From an uncultured Nocardioidaceae bacterium (GTDB taxonomy: Bacteria > Actinomycetota > Actinomycetes > Propionibacteriales > Nocardioidaceae): DNA of 56,612 bases. Location: assembly GCA_902805855.1 (NCBI GenBank), contig CADCUJ010000112.1:1-56612 (forward strand). The letters are read 5' to 3'. This document shows positions 28,006 to 37,145 of this stretch, piece after piece (position 1 is the first letter of the stretch; every line of letters starts with the position of its first letter). The translations under genes and the position numbers were made by a program. The notes under the pieces were generated by a model. That model saw nothing but the letters and a program-made list of their open reading frames with translations, made no database searches and was not told the origin of the DNA.

Positions 28006-28634
28006 AGATCTCCGGCACCGCCCAGCTCAGCTCCGACCGTGAGTCGGTGTGGCGCGCGCTGAACGACCCGGAGGTCCTGGTGCGCTGCATCCCGGGCTGC
28101 CAACGCCTGGAGGCGGTCGGCGCGGACGCGTTCAAGATGACGCTGAACGCCGGGGTCGGCTCCATCCGTGGCGTGTACGACGGCCAGGTCAGCCTGCACG
28201 ACCAGCAGGAACCGGGGTCGTTCCGGATGCAGGCCCGAGGCACCGGGGCTCCGGGCACGATCGGCGCCGACGTGCTGGTGAGGCTGGAGCCCGGGGACGA
28301 CGGCGGCACGTCGTTGTCCTACGAGGCAGACGCCACCGTCGGAGGGATGATCGGCGGCGTCGGCCAACGGATGTTGACCGGTGTCTCGAAGCGGATGGCG
28401 GCCGACTTCTTCGGCAACGTGGACACCGCGCTCGCCGGGACGCCCGAACCGGCCAGCACCGCTGCGTCCCCCTCGGACCGGGCGCCGGGCTCGCCGGCGG
28501 CTCCGGTGTTCACCGCACCGCAGTCGGTCCCGACGGGCGGGTCGTCGTTCGCGCTCGGCGTCGCCGTGGGCGCGGCTGCCGGGTTGGCGGGCGCCGTCGT
28601 CGGGGCCTGGATCGCGGGACGGCGGAGCGGCTGA
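28002..28634 (+). CDS. CoxG-like SRPBCC protein with C-terminal membrane anchor
   Basis: The 210-residue protein starts with an SRPBCC domain of the CoxG family (SGTAQLSSDRESVWRALNDPE, then CIPGC). The last 30 residues are a hydrophobic helix followed by RRSG, after a proline/serine linker. CoxG of Oligotropha recruits the Mo hydroxylase to the membrane, and the anchor here suggests the same job, linking oxidation to the respiratory chain. The ATG overlaps the large subunit stop. Confidence 0.9.
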   Translation: MKISGTAQLSSDRESVWRALNDPEVLVRCIPGCQRLEAVGADAFKMTLNAGVGSIRGVYDGQVSLHDQQEPGSFRMQARGTGAPGTIGADVLVRLEPGDDGGTSLSYEADATVGGMIGGVGQRMLTGVSKRMAADFFGNVDTALAGTPEPASTAASPSDRAPGSPAAPVFTAPQSVPTGGSSFALGVAVGAAAGLAGAVVGAWIAGRRSG

Positions 28635-30062
28635 GTGCACGACATCGACCGGCACAGCTCTGCCAGAGACATGGTGGCAGCGGTCGCCGCCAAGGCGATC
28701 TCCGCGCGCGAGCTGCTGGAGCTGCACCTCGCCCGGATCGCAGCGGTCAACCCGGCCGTGAACGCGGTCGTGTCGCTGGATCCGGAGCGCGCCCGCGAAG
28801 CTGCCGCGGCCGCCGACGAGGTGACTGCGGCGGGGGAGCGGCTCGGTCCACTGCACGGGCTGCCCTTCGCGTTCAAGGACACCCACGAGGTGGCCGGCTG
28901 GCCGACCACGTTCGGGTCGCCGCTGATGGCCGGCCACGTCTCGCAGCGAGACGACCTCGTCGTCGAGCGGATCCGGGCTGCCGGCGTCGTGGTGATCGGC
29001 AAGACCAACGTGCCGGAGTGGGCAGCGGGGTCGCACACGTTCAACCCGGTCTTCGGCACCACGCGCAACCCCTACGACCTCTCCCGCTCCGCCGGCGGGT
29101 CGAGTGGAGGAGCCGCCGCGGCCCTGGCCAGCGGCATGGTGCCCCTGGCCGACGGCAGCGACATGGGTGGCTCGCTGCGCAACCCCGCCTCGTTCTGCAA
29201 CGTCGTGGGCCTGCGTCCGAGCCTCGGGCGGGTGCCGAGCTGGCCAACCCGCAACGCGTGGGAGCCGCTGTCGGTCACCGGACCGATGGCCAGAGGCGTC
29301 GACGACCTGGCCCTGCTGCTCTCGGTCGTCGCCGGGCCGGATGCCCGCTCCCCCCAGGCACTGGAGACGCCCGGCTCCGCCTTCGCGAGAACCACACCCG
29401 CCGACCTGAACGGGCTGAGGGTCGCCTTCTCCGTCGACCTCGGCGGCGCCTTCGAGGTCGAGGACGACGTGGCCGGGGTGCTGAATGCCCAGCGTGAGCT
29501 GCTCAGCGGCACCGGGGCTCGCGTGGGCGAGGCGTACCCGGACCTCCGTGGTGCCGACGGGGCCTTCCGGACGCTGCGGGCGTGGCACTTCGCCCACCGG
29601 TTCGGCGCGCTGCTTCGCAGTGACCCGGACGCCTTCAAGGCCTCACTGGCCGGCAACATCCGCGAGGGCGAGCCGGTGACGGGTGCCGAGGTGGCGCGGG
29701 CGTTCCAGACCCGCACAGAGATCGGTGAGCGGGTCCGTGAGTTCTTCACCCAGCACGACGTGCTGGTGATGCCGGTCAGCCAGGTGCCGCCGTTCAGCGC
29801 GGACGAGGAGTACCCGTCGCTGATCAACGGCCGCGCCCAGCCGACGTACCTGGACTGGATGCGTTCTGCCTACCTGATCACCATGACCGGGTGCCCGGCG
29901 ATATCGGTGCCAGCAGGGTTCACCGGCCAGGGCTGGCCGGTCGGCGTCCAGGTCGTCGCCGCGCCGAACCATGAGCTGCGGCTGCTGCAGTTCGCCCGTG
30001 CCTTCGAGATGGCCAATCCGGCGGGTCGGCGCCGGGCTGTGCTCGGCGAGGAGGCGGCTTGA
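28635..30062 (+). CDS. Amidase signature family hydrolase (candidate ureidomalonase or malonamidase)
   Basis: The 475-residue protein has the complete Ser-cisSer-Lys triad of the amidase signature family: Lys81 in FKDTHEV, a serine in GGSSGG (156/157) and nucleophile Ser180 in GSDMGGSLR. The family includes malonamidase E2, which converts malonamate to malonate and ammonia. Ureidomalonase of the oxidative uracil pathway is an amidohydrolase acting at the same point of the pathway. In this operon it could hydrolyse ureidomalonate directly or malonamate after carbamoyl removal. GatA of the tRNA amidotransferase is unlikely because no gatB/gatC is near. GTG 28635 immediately follows the coxG stop. 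Confidence 0.88.
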   Translation: MHDIDRHSSARDMVAAVAAKAISARELLELHLARIAAVNPAVNAVVSLDPERAREAAAAADEVTAAGERLGPLHGLPFAFKDTHEVAGWPTTFGSPLMAGHVSQRDDLVVERIRAAGVVVIGKTNVPEWAAGSHTFNPVFGTTRNPYDLSRSAGGSSGGAAAALASGMVPLADGSDMGGSLRNPASFCNVVGLRPSLGRVPSWPTRNAWEPLSVTGPMARGVDDLALLLSVVAGPDARSPQALETPGSAFARTTPADLNGLRVAFSVDLGGAFEVEDDVAGVLNAQRELLSGTGARVGEAYPDLRGADGAFRTLRAWHFAHRFGALLRSDPDAFKASLAGNIREGEPVTGAEVARAFQTRTEIGERVREFFTQHDVLVMPVSQVPPFSADEEYPSLINGRAQPTYLDWMRSAYLITMTGCPAISVPAGFTGQGWPVGVQVVAAPNHELRLLQFARAFEMANPAGRRRAVLGEEAA

Positions 30063-32125
30063 GCATCCGGATCGGCATCGACACCGGAGGTACCTTCACC
30101 GACGTGGTCGCGGTCGACGACGAGACCGGCACGGTGGTGACCACCAAGACGCCCTCGACGCCGAACGACCCGGCGATGGGCTTCATGGCCGGCGTGCACA
30201 AGGTGCTCGCCGCACTCGGTCTGGCCGGTGACCAGGTCACCGCGGTGAGCCACGGCACGACGGTGGCGACGAACAAGCTGCTCGAGGGCAAGGTCGACGA
30301 CCTCGGCTTCATCACCACCGAGGGCTACGAGTTCGTGCTGGAGATCGCGCGGCAGTCGGTGCCGGACGGCTACGGGAACTCGTACTTCTGGGTGAAGCCG
30401 GACCGGATCGTGCCCGCGGACCGGGTCCGGACCGTCCCCGGCCGGTTCACGGCTCGAGGCGAGGAGGTCAGAGCCTTCGACGAGGCCGCTGCCGTGGACA
30501 CCGCGCGCTGGTTCCGGGAGCGGGGGATCGACTCGATCGGGGTCTGCTTCCTGCACTCCTATCTCGACAGCAGCCACGAGCGGGCGATGCGCGCGGCCCT
30601 CGAGCGTGAGCACCCGGGCGCCACGGTGTCGATCTCCAGCGACGTGCTGGCTGAGTACCGTGAGTACGAACGCAGCGTCACCACGTTGGTCGACGCCGCG
30701 GTCAAGCCGAGCATCCGCAGCTACGTCGAGAACATCGGCTCGCGGCTCGGCGAGCTGGGAGCTGAGGGTGCCGCACCGATCCCGTTCTACGTGATGAAGT
30801 CGAACGGCGGCGTGCTGTCGGCCGACGAGGTCGTCCATCAGCCGATCACGACGGTGCTGTCCGGGCCGGCCGCGGGAGCGCTGGGTGCTGCGGTGGTGGC
30901 GCAGAGCGCCGGATTCGCGCGCGTGGTCACCTGCGACGGTGGCGGTACCTCGACCGACGTCACCGTGGTGACCGACGGCCGGCCCGCCCTGACCACGGAG
31001 GGCACCGTGGGGGCGTATCCCAGCAAGATCCCGATGATCGACGTGGTGACCGTCGGTGCCGGGGGAGGGTCTGTCAGCTGGATCTCGCCCGAGGGGACGC
31101 TCAAGGTCGGGCCCCGGTCGGCCGGGGCCGACCCGGGACCGATGTGCTACCGGACCGGCGGCACCGAGCCGACCGTCACCGACGCCCATCTCCTGCTCGG
31201 GCGCATCCCACCGCACCTGCTGGGCGGCGAGGTGCCGTTGGACGTCGAGGTCGCGGCGAGCGGCATCGAGCAGCTGGGTGAGTCGCTCGCCCTGACGGGG
31301 GAGGCCTGCGCCAGCGGTGTGCTGGAGATCTCGGCGTGGAACCAGGCCAACGCCCTGCGGCAGGTCACGGTCCGCCGCGGCCTGGACATCCGCGAGTTCA
31401 CCCTGGTGACCTTCGGGGGATCCGGCTCGCTGCTTGCCTGCCGGCTGATCGACATCCTCGGGCTCGACGGGGTGCTCGTGCCGCTCAACCCGGGCAACCT
31501 CTCGGCGTTCGGCCTGCTGACGGTCGACGTCCGCAACGACTACGTGCAGACAGCAGTGACCCGTGCCTCGCAGCTCAACAGCAGCCGGGTGCAGGCGAGG
31601 TTCGAGGACCTCACCGGCCGGGCCGATGCCGCCCTGGAGCGTGCGGGCTTCCCACCGAGCCAGCGCAGCTTCTTGCGTACCGCCGACCTTCGGTACTTCG
31701 GTCAGGCCTACGAGGTGCGGGTGGACGTGCCCGACGGTCCGATGACCGACGAGCTGGCCTCGGCTGTCGGCGACGCGTTCCACGAGGAGCACCGGAGGTT
31801 GTACGGATACGACTTCCGAGACGACCAGCGGCAGGAGGTGGAGTGGGTGAACCTGCGGGTCAGTGGCGTCGGGCCGATCCGCAAGCCAGCGCTCGTCGAA
31901 GTCGCGCGTGGGACCGGCGCGGAGCTGGCGGGGACCGGATCCCGCCGCGTGTACTTCGAGGACTGGGTGGACACGCCCGTCTACGACCGTGCCCTGCTCG
32001 GGGCCGGAGACGAGATCCACGGTCCGGCGGTGCTGGAGGAGTTCAGCTCGACGGTTCCCCTGCACCCGGGCTTCACCGCACGCGTGGACGACTACGGCAA
32101 CCTGGTGATCCGGAGGAGCCCGTGA
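30059..32125 (+). CDS. Hydantoinase/oxoprolinase subunit A (HyuA family)
   Basis: The 688-residue protein belongs to the ATP-dependent hydantoinase/5-oxoprolinase A family. The actin-like ATP-binding fold shows GIDTGGTFTDVV at residues 5-16, SHGTTVATN, and DGGGTSTDV. With subunit B it would open or modify a lactam or cyclic imide at the cost of ATP; relatives also include caprolactamase and acetone or acetophenone carboxylases, so the reaction is open. The TTG start at 30059 overlaps the amidase stop (TTGA) and the stop overlaps the HyuB start. Confidence 0.9.
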   Translation: MSIRIGIDTGGTFTDVVAVDDETGTVVTTKTPSTPNDPAMGFMAGVHKVLAALGLAGDQVTAVSHGTTVATNKLLEGKVDDLGFITTEGYEFVLEIARQSVPDGYGNSYFWVKPDRIVPADRVRTVPGRFTARGEEVRAFDEAAAVDTARWFRERGIDSIGVCFLHSYLDSSHERAMRAALEREHPGATVSISSDVLAEYREYERSVTTLVDAAVKPSIRSYVENIGSRLGELGAEGAAPIPFYVMKSNGGVLSADEVVHQPITTVLSGPAAGALGAAVVAQSAGFARVVTCDGGGTSTDVTVVTDGRPALTTEGTVGAYPSKIPMIDVVTVGAGGGSVSWISPEGTLKVGPRSAGADPGPMCYRTGGTEPTVTDAHLLLGRIPPHLLGGEVPLDVEVAASGIEQLGESLALTGEACASGVLEISAWNQANALRQVTVRRGLDIREFTLVTFGGSGSLLACRLIDILGLDGVLVPLNPGNLSAFGLLTVDVRNDYVQTAVTRASQLNSSRVQARFEDLTGRADAALERAGFPPSQRSFLRTADLRYFGQAYEVRVDVPDGPMTDELASAVGDAFHEEHRRLYGYDFRDDQRQEVEWVNLRVSGVGPIRKPALVEVARGTGAELAGTGSRRVYFEDWVDTPVYDRALLGAGDEIHGPAVLEEFSSTVPLHPGFTARVDDYGNLVIRRSP

Positions 32126-33987
32126 CCGACAGCTCTGCGGTCTTGACCGAGATCGTCGATGGCTACCTCGCGTCGGTCGAGCAGGAGGTGGAGACGGCGA
32201 TCGGGCGCACGTCGAGGTCACCGATGATCCGCGACGCGCACGACTACCGCGCCGGCATCCACGACCGCAGGCTGCGCAAGCTCACCGGCCGGTCCTACTC
32301 GGCGCTGGTGCACCCGGTCGTGCGGGACTACCCCATCGAGACCATGCAGCCCGGTGACGTGTTCTTCCACAACGACGTGTACCTGTCCGAAGGGGGCATC
32401 GGCCACCTGCCGGACCTATGCGTGACCGCGCCGGTCTTCCACGATGACGGAGGCGGCCCGCAGGTGGTCGCGTTCGTCCAGGCCTTCGGGCACCACGACG
32501 ACATCGGCGGCGCCGTGCCGGGGTCGATGCCGAGCAACGCGACCAGCGTGTACGAGGAGGGCCTGATGGTGCCCCCGATCCGGCTCTGGCAGGCGGGCGT
32601 CCCGAACGAGGCGGCACTGAAGATCATGACCCGCAACTCCCGGATGCCCGACTCGCTCGCGGCCGACCTCGACGCCGAGTGCTCGGCGTGCCTGATGGGG
32701 GCTCGCCGGCTGGCCGAGCTGTTCGAGAGGTACGGCCGCGAACGGGTGGAGACGTGCTTCGACGCGCTACTCGAGAAGACCACCGCCACCTTCCGACGCG
32801 AGGTGCTGTCGAAGATTCCCGAGGGCTCCTACACCTGGGAGGACTACGCCGAGCACGACGGCGTCGACGAGCCGCGGCTGCACACCCAGCGGATCACCTT
32901 GACGAAGACCGCGCACTCCGACCCGGGTGGCGAGCGGCTGGTCCTGGACTTCGACGGCACCGCGCCCCAGGCGAAGGGGCCGATCAACCACTGCGGGGAC
33001 TACGCCGACGGGAACTTCTTGAAGAAGTGGCTGGCTCCGGTGCTGCGCAACCTCGCCGACACCCCCGAGCGGATGGCCCAGCTCGACGTGAACGAAGGCG
33101 TGGTCCCGCTGATCGAGATGCGCTTCCCACCACCCGGCACGCTGCTGACCCCGGTGTTCCCGGCGCCCACGAACGCGCGAACCTTCGTGATCCTGCGACT
33201 GCTCGGCGTGCTGGCCGGGGTGGTCGCCAAGGCGGTCGACGGGAGGATGCCTGCGGACCAGGAGACGATCCGCTACACCGGGGTGTACGGCGATGACCTC
33301 GACGGGACGCCGTACCTGATGCGTGAGGTCCTCGGCGGCGGATCCGGCGGCCGCTACTACGCCGACGGCGAGGACACGATCCACGTCGTCCCGGACTCTC
33401 GCAACCTGCCCACCGAGTTCTCCGAGGCGCGCTTCCCGTTCCTGGTCGAGCGGCTCGGCCTGGCCGTCGACAGCGGCGGGCCGGGCCGCTTCCGCGGCGG
33501 TCTCGGCTACGAGAAGCACATCCGGATGCTTCGGGACGCGCACTTCATGTCGATCGCGGACCGCTCGATCCTGTCCTGCTGGGGGGTTCGAGGCGGCAGG
33601 GCCGGCAAGTCGTTCTCGGTGACCATCGACCCCGGAGGGTCGGCCGAACGCGAGGTCGACGCGCTCGCGGACGCCGAGCCGGTGCGCGCCGGCGAGCTGA
33701 TCCGGATCCGCACCACCGGAGGTGGTGGCTGGGGTGACCCGCTGGAACGGCCCTACGACGAGGTGGTCCGGGACGTGCTCTGGGGCAAGGTGTCGGTCCA
33801 GGCCGCCCGCGAGGAGTACGGCGTCGTCCTGGGCGGTCTCGCCGACGCCCCCCTTCTGGACGCCCGGGCCAGCGACTCGTTGCGCGCGCGGATGCGCTCT
33901 GGTCGCGGGGAGGTCCCGTTCTTCGACCGCGGACCGGGCTATGCGAGGCTCTCCGGCGGGGCAGCCACCGCAGCGGTGGACTGGTGA
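32122..33987 (+). CDS. Hydantoinase/oxoprolinase subunit B (HyuB family)
   Basis: The 621-residue partner of HyuA shows the family's metal-site region: RSPMIRDAHDYRAGI, then GDVFFHNDVYLSEGGIGHLPD, and AFGHHDDIGGAVPGSMP. Later blocks include DFDGTAPQAKGPIN and GRFRGGLGYE. It would carry the substrate site of an ATP-dependent amide-hydrolysing or carboxylating complex. Which ring or amide is attacked is unknown; barbiturate opening is already covered by the amidohydrolase downstream. GTG 32122 overlaps the hyuA stop by four bases. Confidence 0.9.
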   Translation: MTDSSAVLTEIVDGYLASVEQEVETAIGRTSRSPMIRDAHDYRAGIHDRRLRKLTGRSYSALVHPVVRDYPIETMQPGDVFFHNDVYLSEGGIGHLPDLCVTAPVFHDDGGGPQVVAFVQAFGHHDDIGGAVPGSMPSNATSVYEEGLMVPPIRLWQAGVPNEAALKIMTRNSRMPDSLAADLDAECSACLMGARRLAELFERYGRERVETCFDALLEKTTATFRREVLSKIPEGSYTWEDYAEHDGVDEPRLHTQRITLTKTAHSDPGGERLVLDFDGTAPQAKGPINHCGDYADGNFLKKWLAPVLRNLADTPERMAQLDVNEGVVPLIEMRFPPPGTLLTPVFPAPTNARTFVILRLLGVLAGVVAKAVDGRMPADQETIRYTGVYGDDLDGTPYLMREVLGGGSGGRYYADGEDTIHVVPDSRNLPTEFSEARFPFLVERLGLAVDSGGPGRFRGGLGYEKHIRMLRDAHFMSIADRSILSCWGVRGGRAGKSFSVTIDPGGSAEREVDALADAEPVRAGELIRIRTTGGGGWGDPLERPYDEVVRDVLWGKVSVQAAREEYGVVLGGLADAPLLDARASDSLRARMRSGRGEVPFFDRGPGYARLSGGAATAAVDW

Positions 33988-34013
33988 GCCGAGAGGGAAC
34001 GGGAGGTGCGCAG

Positions 34014-34955
34014 ATGAGAGTGCTGCTGGCCCTGGGAGGCAACGCACTGGCCGCCGACGACGGACGGGTCCGACCGCAGGACCAGATAGCGGCTGCTCAG
34101 GCCGCCATGAAGTGCGTCGCAGACCTGCTCACCCGCGACATCGAGGTCGTGCTGACCCACGGCAACGGGCCACAGGTCGGGAACCTCCTGGTGAAGAACG
34201 AGATCGCGGCCTCCGTGGTGCCCCCGGTCCCGCTGGACTGGTGCGGCGCCTCGACCCAGGCCACGCTCGGTTTCGTGCTCATGCAGGCGCTCGACGACGC
34301 ACTTGCCGGGGGCGACCCGCAGGCCCGTAGCGCGACGATCGTCACGCGCACCCTGGTCGACCCCGACGACCCCGGCTTCGGCAAGCCGAGCAAGCCGATC
34401 GGGAGGTACCTGCCGAAGGAGGAGGCAGCGCTGCTGGTCGAGCACGGGGAGACGTGGCAGGACCGCGGCGCCAGGGGCTGGCGCCGCGTCGTGCCCTCGC
34501 CGCAACCGCTGGAGATCCTCGACGCACCGGCGGTCACCGCGCTCGTCGAGGCCGGCTTCGTCGTTGTCGCCAACGGCGGCGGAGGCATCCCGGTGGTGCG
34601 AGAGGCGGGTGGCCTGCGGGGCGTCGAAGCCGTGATCGACAAGGACCTCGGGGCGGCACTGCTGGCCAGGACGGTCGCTGCCGACGTACTGGTGATCGCC
34701 ACCGACGTGCCGGCGGCCGTCCTCGGCTTCGGCACGCCTGGCCAGAAGGCGATCGGCCGGATCGCCGTGAGCGCGATGCGCAAGTACGCCGACGAAGGTC
34801 ACTTCGGCAGCGGCTCGATGAGTCCCAAGGTCGAGGCTGCCTGCCGCTTCGTGGAGGCCGGAGGAAGGTACGCCGTGATCAGCGACCTCGACGGCATCAT
34901 CGACGCTGTGGCCGGGAAGACGGGCACTGTCGTGGTACCGGACGAGGAGAGCTGA
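34014..34955 (+). CDS. Carbamate kinase
   Basis: The 313-residue enzyme makes ATP from carbamoyl phosphate and ADP, releasing carbamate. [16 protein letters not shown] opens the protein, [11 protein letters not shown] binds the nucleotide, and [10 protein letters not shown] and [12 protein letters not shown] are also typical of ArcC. ATG 34014 follows GGGAGG by seven bases; a GTG at 33984 overlapping HyuB is possible but adds residues outside the family. No arginine deiminase or ornithine transcarbamylase for the ADI pathway is in this operon, so the carbamoyl phosphate must come from another reaction, plausibly the FdrA/DUF1116/DUF2877 complex. Confidence 0.93.
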   Translation: MRVLLALGGNALAADDGRVRPQDQIAAAQAAMKCVADLLTRDIEVVLTHGNGPQVGNLLVKNEIAASVVPPVPLDWCGASTQATLGFVLMQALDDALAGGDPQARSATIVTRTLVDPDDPGFGKPSKPIGRYLPKEEAALLVEHGETWQDRGARGWRRVVPSPQPLEILDAPAVTALVEAGFVVVANGGGGIPVVREAGGLRGVEAVIDKDLGAALLARTVAADVLVIATDVPAAVLGFGTPGQKAIGRIAVSAMRKYADEGHFGSGSMSPKVEAACRFVEAGGRYAVISDLDGIIDAVAGKTGTVVVPDEES

Positions 34956-36079
34956 TGCCAGAGCCGATCGAAGTACGCAAGGTCCCCATCCTCAGTGTCT
35001 CCGACGCGAGCGGTCTGGCCGGCCTGATCGATCAGGGCGTGCTCGAGGCGGATCGAGTCGTCGCGGTGATCGGGAAGACCGAGGGCAACGGCGGGGTCAA
35101 CGACTACACCCGCATCATCGCCGACCGCGCCTTCCGCGAAGTGCTCGTCGCGAAGGGCAGCCGCAGCGCGGAGGAGGTCAACCAGGTGCCGATCGTCTGG
35201 TCGGGGGGCACCGATGGTGTGCTCAGCCCGCACGCGACGGTGTTCGCGACGATCCCGGCCGACCAGGCCGAGCAGACCGACGAGCCGAGACTGACCGTGG
35301 GTTTCGCGATGAGCGAGATGCTGCAGCCCGAGGACATCGGCAGGACTGCGATGGTGACGAAGGTCGCGGAAGCGGTGGAGGTCGCGATGGGGCGCGCCGG
35401 GATCTCCGACCCCGCGGACGTGCACTACGTGCAGACCAAGACCCCGCTGCTGACGATCCACAGCATCCGGGACGCGAAGAGCCGCGGGAAGACCGTGTGG
35501 ACCGAGCACACGCACGAGTCGATGGACCTGTCCAACGGGTGCACCGCGCTCGGGGTCGCGGTCGCGCTGGGGGAGATCGACATGCCGCGCGACGAGGACG
35601 TCATGCACGACCGCTCGCTCTACTCGAGCGTCGCCTCGTGCTCCAGCGGCGTGGAGCTGGACCAGGCACAGGTGGTCGTGGTGGGCAACACGCGCGGTGT
35701 GGGCGGGCGGTACCGGATCGGCCACTCGGTGATGCGCGACGCCCTGGACGCGGACGGGATCTGGGCAGCGGTCAAGGACTCCGGTCTCGAGCTGCCGGAG
35801 CGGCCGCACGTCTCCGATCTCGATGGCCGCCTGGTCAACGTCTTCCTCAAGTGCGAGGCGTCCCAGGACGGTGAGGTCCGTGGCCGCCGCAACGCCATGC
35901 TCGACGACTCCGACGTGCACTGGCACCGGCAGATCAAGGCATGCGTGGGCGGGGTCACCGCCGCGGTGACCGGTGACCCGGCTGTGTTCGTGTCGGTCTC
36001 CGCGGCGCACCAGGGACCGGACGGCGGCGGCCCGGTGGCTGCGATCGCCGACCTCGGGCCAGGCGACGCGAAAACCTGA
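34955..36079 (+). CDS. Ring-opening amidohydrolase, barbiturase/cyanuric acid hydrolase family
   Basis: The 374-residue protein is a member of the small family containing barbiturase and cyanuric acid hydrolase. The three-fold repeat and its Ser-Lys pairs are visible: Lys41 ([15 protein letters not shown]) with Ser83 (VWSGGTDGV), Lys162 (QTKTPLL) with Ser231 (SCSSGVE), and Lys299 (FLKCEAS) with a serine at 347-349 ([15 protein letters not shown]). Family members hydrolyse six-membered cyclic imides. Neighbouring Mo-hydroxylase and NCS2 genes favour barbiturate over cyanuric acid, but eye inspection cannot exclude the latter. The ATG overlaps the carbamate kinase stop by one base. It ends the operon. 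Confidence 0.92.
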   Translation: MPEPIEVRKVPILSVSDASGLAGLIDQGVLEADRVVAVIGKTEGNGGVNDYTRIIADRAFREVLVAKGSRSAEEVNQVPIVWSGGTDGVLSPHATVFATIPADQAEQTDEPRLTVGFAMSEMLQPEDIGRTAMVTKVAEAVEVAMGRAGISDPADVHYVQTKTPLLTIHSIRDAKSRGKTVWTEHTHESMDLSNGCTALGVAVALGEIDMPRDEDVMHDRSLYSSVASCSSGVELDQAQVVVVGNTRGVGGRYRIGHSVMRDALDADGIWAAVKDSGLELPERPHVSDLDGRLVNVFLKCEASQDGEVRGRRNAMLDDSDVHWHRQIKACVGGVTAAVTGDPAVFVSVSAAHQGPDGGGPVAAIADLGPGDAKT

Positions 36080-36114
36080 TGCAGGTCGGCCGACCACGGC
36101 CCTACGCTCGTCCG

Positions 36115-37113
36115 GTGCCCCCCGACCTCGACCTTCGGCTGCGCGCCCTGACCCACGCGGACATCCCGCAGTGGGCCGCCCTGCTCGCCGCCGTCGAGCA
36201 GGAGGACCGCACCGGGGAGCACTACAACGAGGCGGATCTCGCGGAGGAGATGGCCAACCCCGACATCGAGGTCGGCAAGGACATCGTCGGCGCGTTCGAC
36301 GAGGGTGCGGGCGGCGACCTGGTCGGCTACTTCTCGGTCTACCCGCGCTCCAGCGACCGCACGCACCAGAAGGTGCACGTGGAGGGCTCGGTGCGACCGG
36401 ACCTGAGGGGCAGGGGAGTGGGCACCGAGGTGCTGCGGGCGATGCTCGACCGGGCCGACGAGGTGCACGCCGAGCGGCATCCCGACCTGCCCGCCAAGTA
36501 CGCCGCGACGGGCCTGTCCGAGAACACCGCGCAGGTCGAGCTGCTGACCGAGCACGGGTTCCGGGCGGAGCGGTGGAACTTCGTCATGCGGGTGCAGACC
36601 ACCCAGACGCCCCCACCCGAGCCGCTGCCTGAGGGACTCGAGCTACGGCGCTACCAGCCTGCGTACGCCGAGCCGATGCACGCCGCGCACAACGAGGCGT
36701 TCCTCGACCACCCCAACTTCACGCCATGGACCGACGTGATGTGGAAGCAGTGGGTGACCGAGAGTCGGAACTTCCGGCCCGAGCTGAGCTTCGTCGTCGT
36801 CGAGCCCTCCGACCCGCAGCGGGTGGTCGCCTACCTGCAGAGCAACGAGTTCGACGCGTTCTTCGAGGCGACCGGTCGTCGTGAGGCATACGTCGCCAAG
36901 GTGGGCACCCGCCGAGAGTTCCGTGGCCGCGGCATTGCCGGGGCGCTGCTGCAGCATGCGCTGGCCGCCTACCGGGACGCCGGGTTCGACGAGGCCTCGC
37001 TCGACGTCGACTCCGAGAACCCCACCGGCGCCTTGGGCATCTACGAGAGAGCCGGATTCGAGGTCGAGACCCGCTGGACCAACTATGTCCTGGAGCGGCC
37101 CGCGCTGGGGTGA
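36115..37113 (+). CDS. Tandem GNAT acetyltransferase (MshD-like)
   Basis: The 332-residue protein has two GNAT domains. The first has the acetyl-CoA loop RPDLRGRGVGTEVL and the second has TRREFRGRGIAGALLQHAL. Mycothiol synthase MshD has the same tandem layout, but similar paralogs of unknown role are common, so I do not assign mshD. GTG 36115 is preferred because TACGCT lies eight bases upstream, suggesting a leaderless promoter separate from the catabolic operon; ATG 36079 overlapping the amidohydrolase stop is an alternative. Confidence 0.85.
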   Translation: MPPDLDLRLRALTHADIPQWAALLAAVEQEDRTGEHYNEADLAEEMANPDIEVGKDIVGAFDEGAGGDLVGYFSVYPRSSDRTHQKVHVEGSVRPDLRGRGVGTEVLRAMLDRADEVHAERHPDLPAKYAATGLSENTAQVELLTEHGFRAERWNFVMRVQTTQTPPPEPLPEGLELRRYQPAYAEPMHAAHNEAFLDHPNFTPWTDVMWKQWVTESRNFRPELSFVVVEPSDPQRVVAYLQSNEFDAFFEATGRREAYVAKVGTRREFRGRGIAGALLQHALAAYRDAGFDEASLDVDSENPTGALGIYERAGFEVETRWTNYVLERPALG

Positions 37114-37145
37114 GGGGTCCGGCGGGAGTGGTTGAATGAGCGGCC

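Noticed and set aside
36115-37113. Assignment as mycothiol synthase mshD
   Set aside because: Tandem GNAT layout fits, but several paralog families share it and the neighbourhood gives no support.
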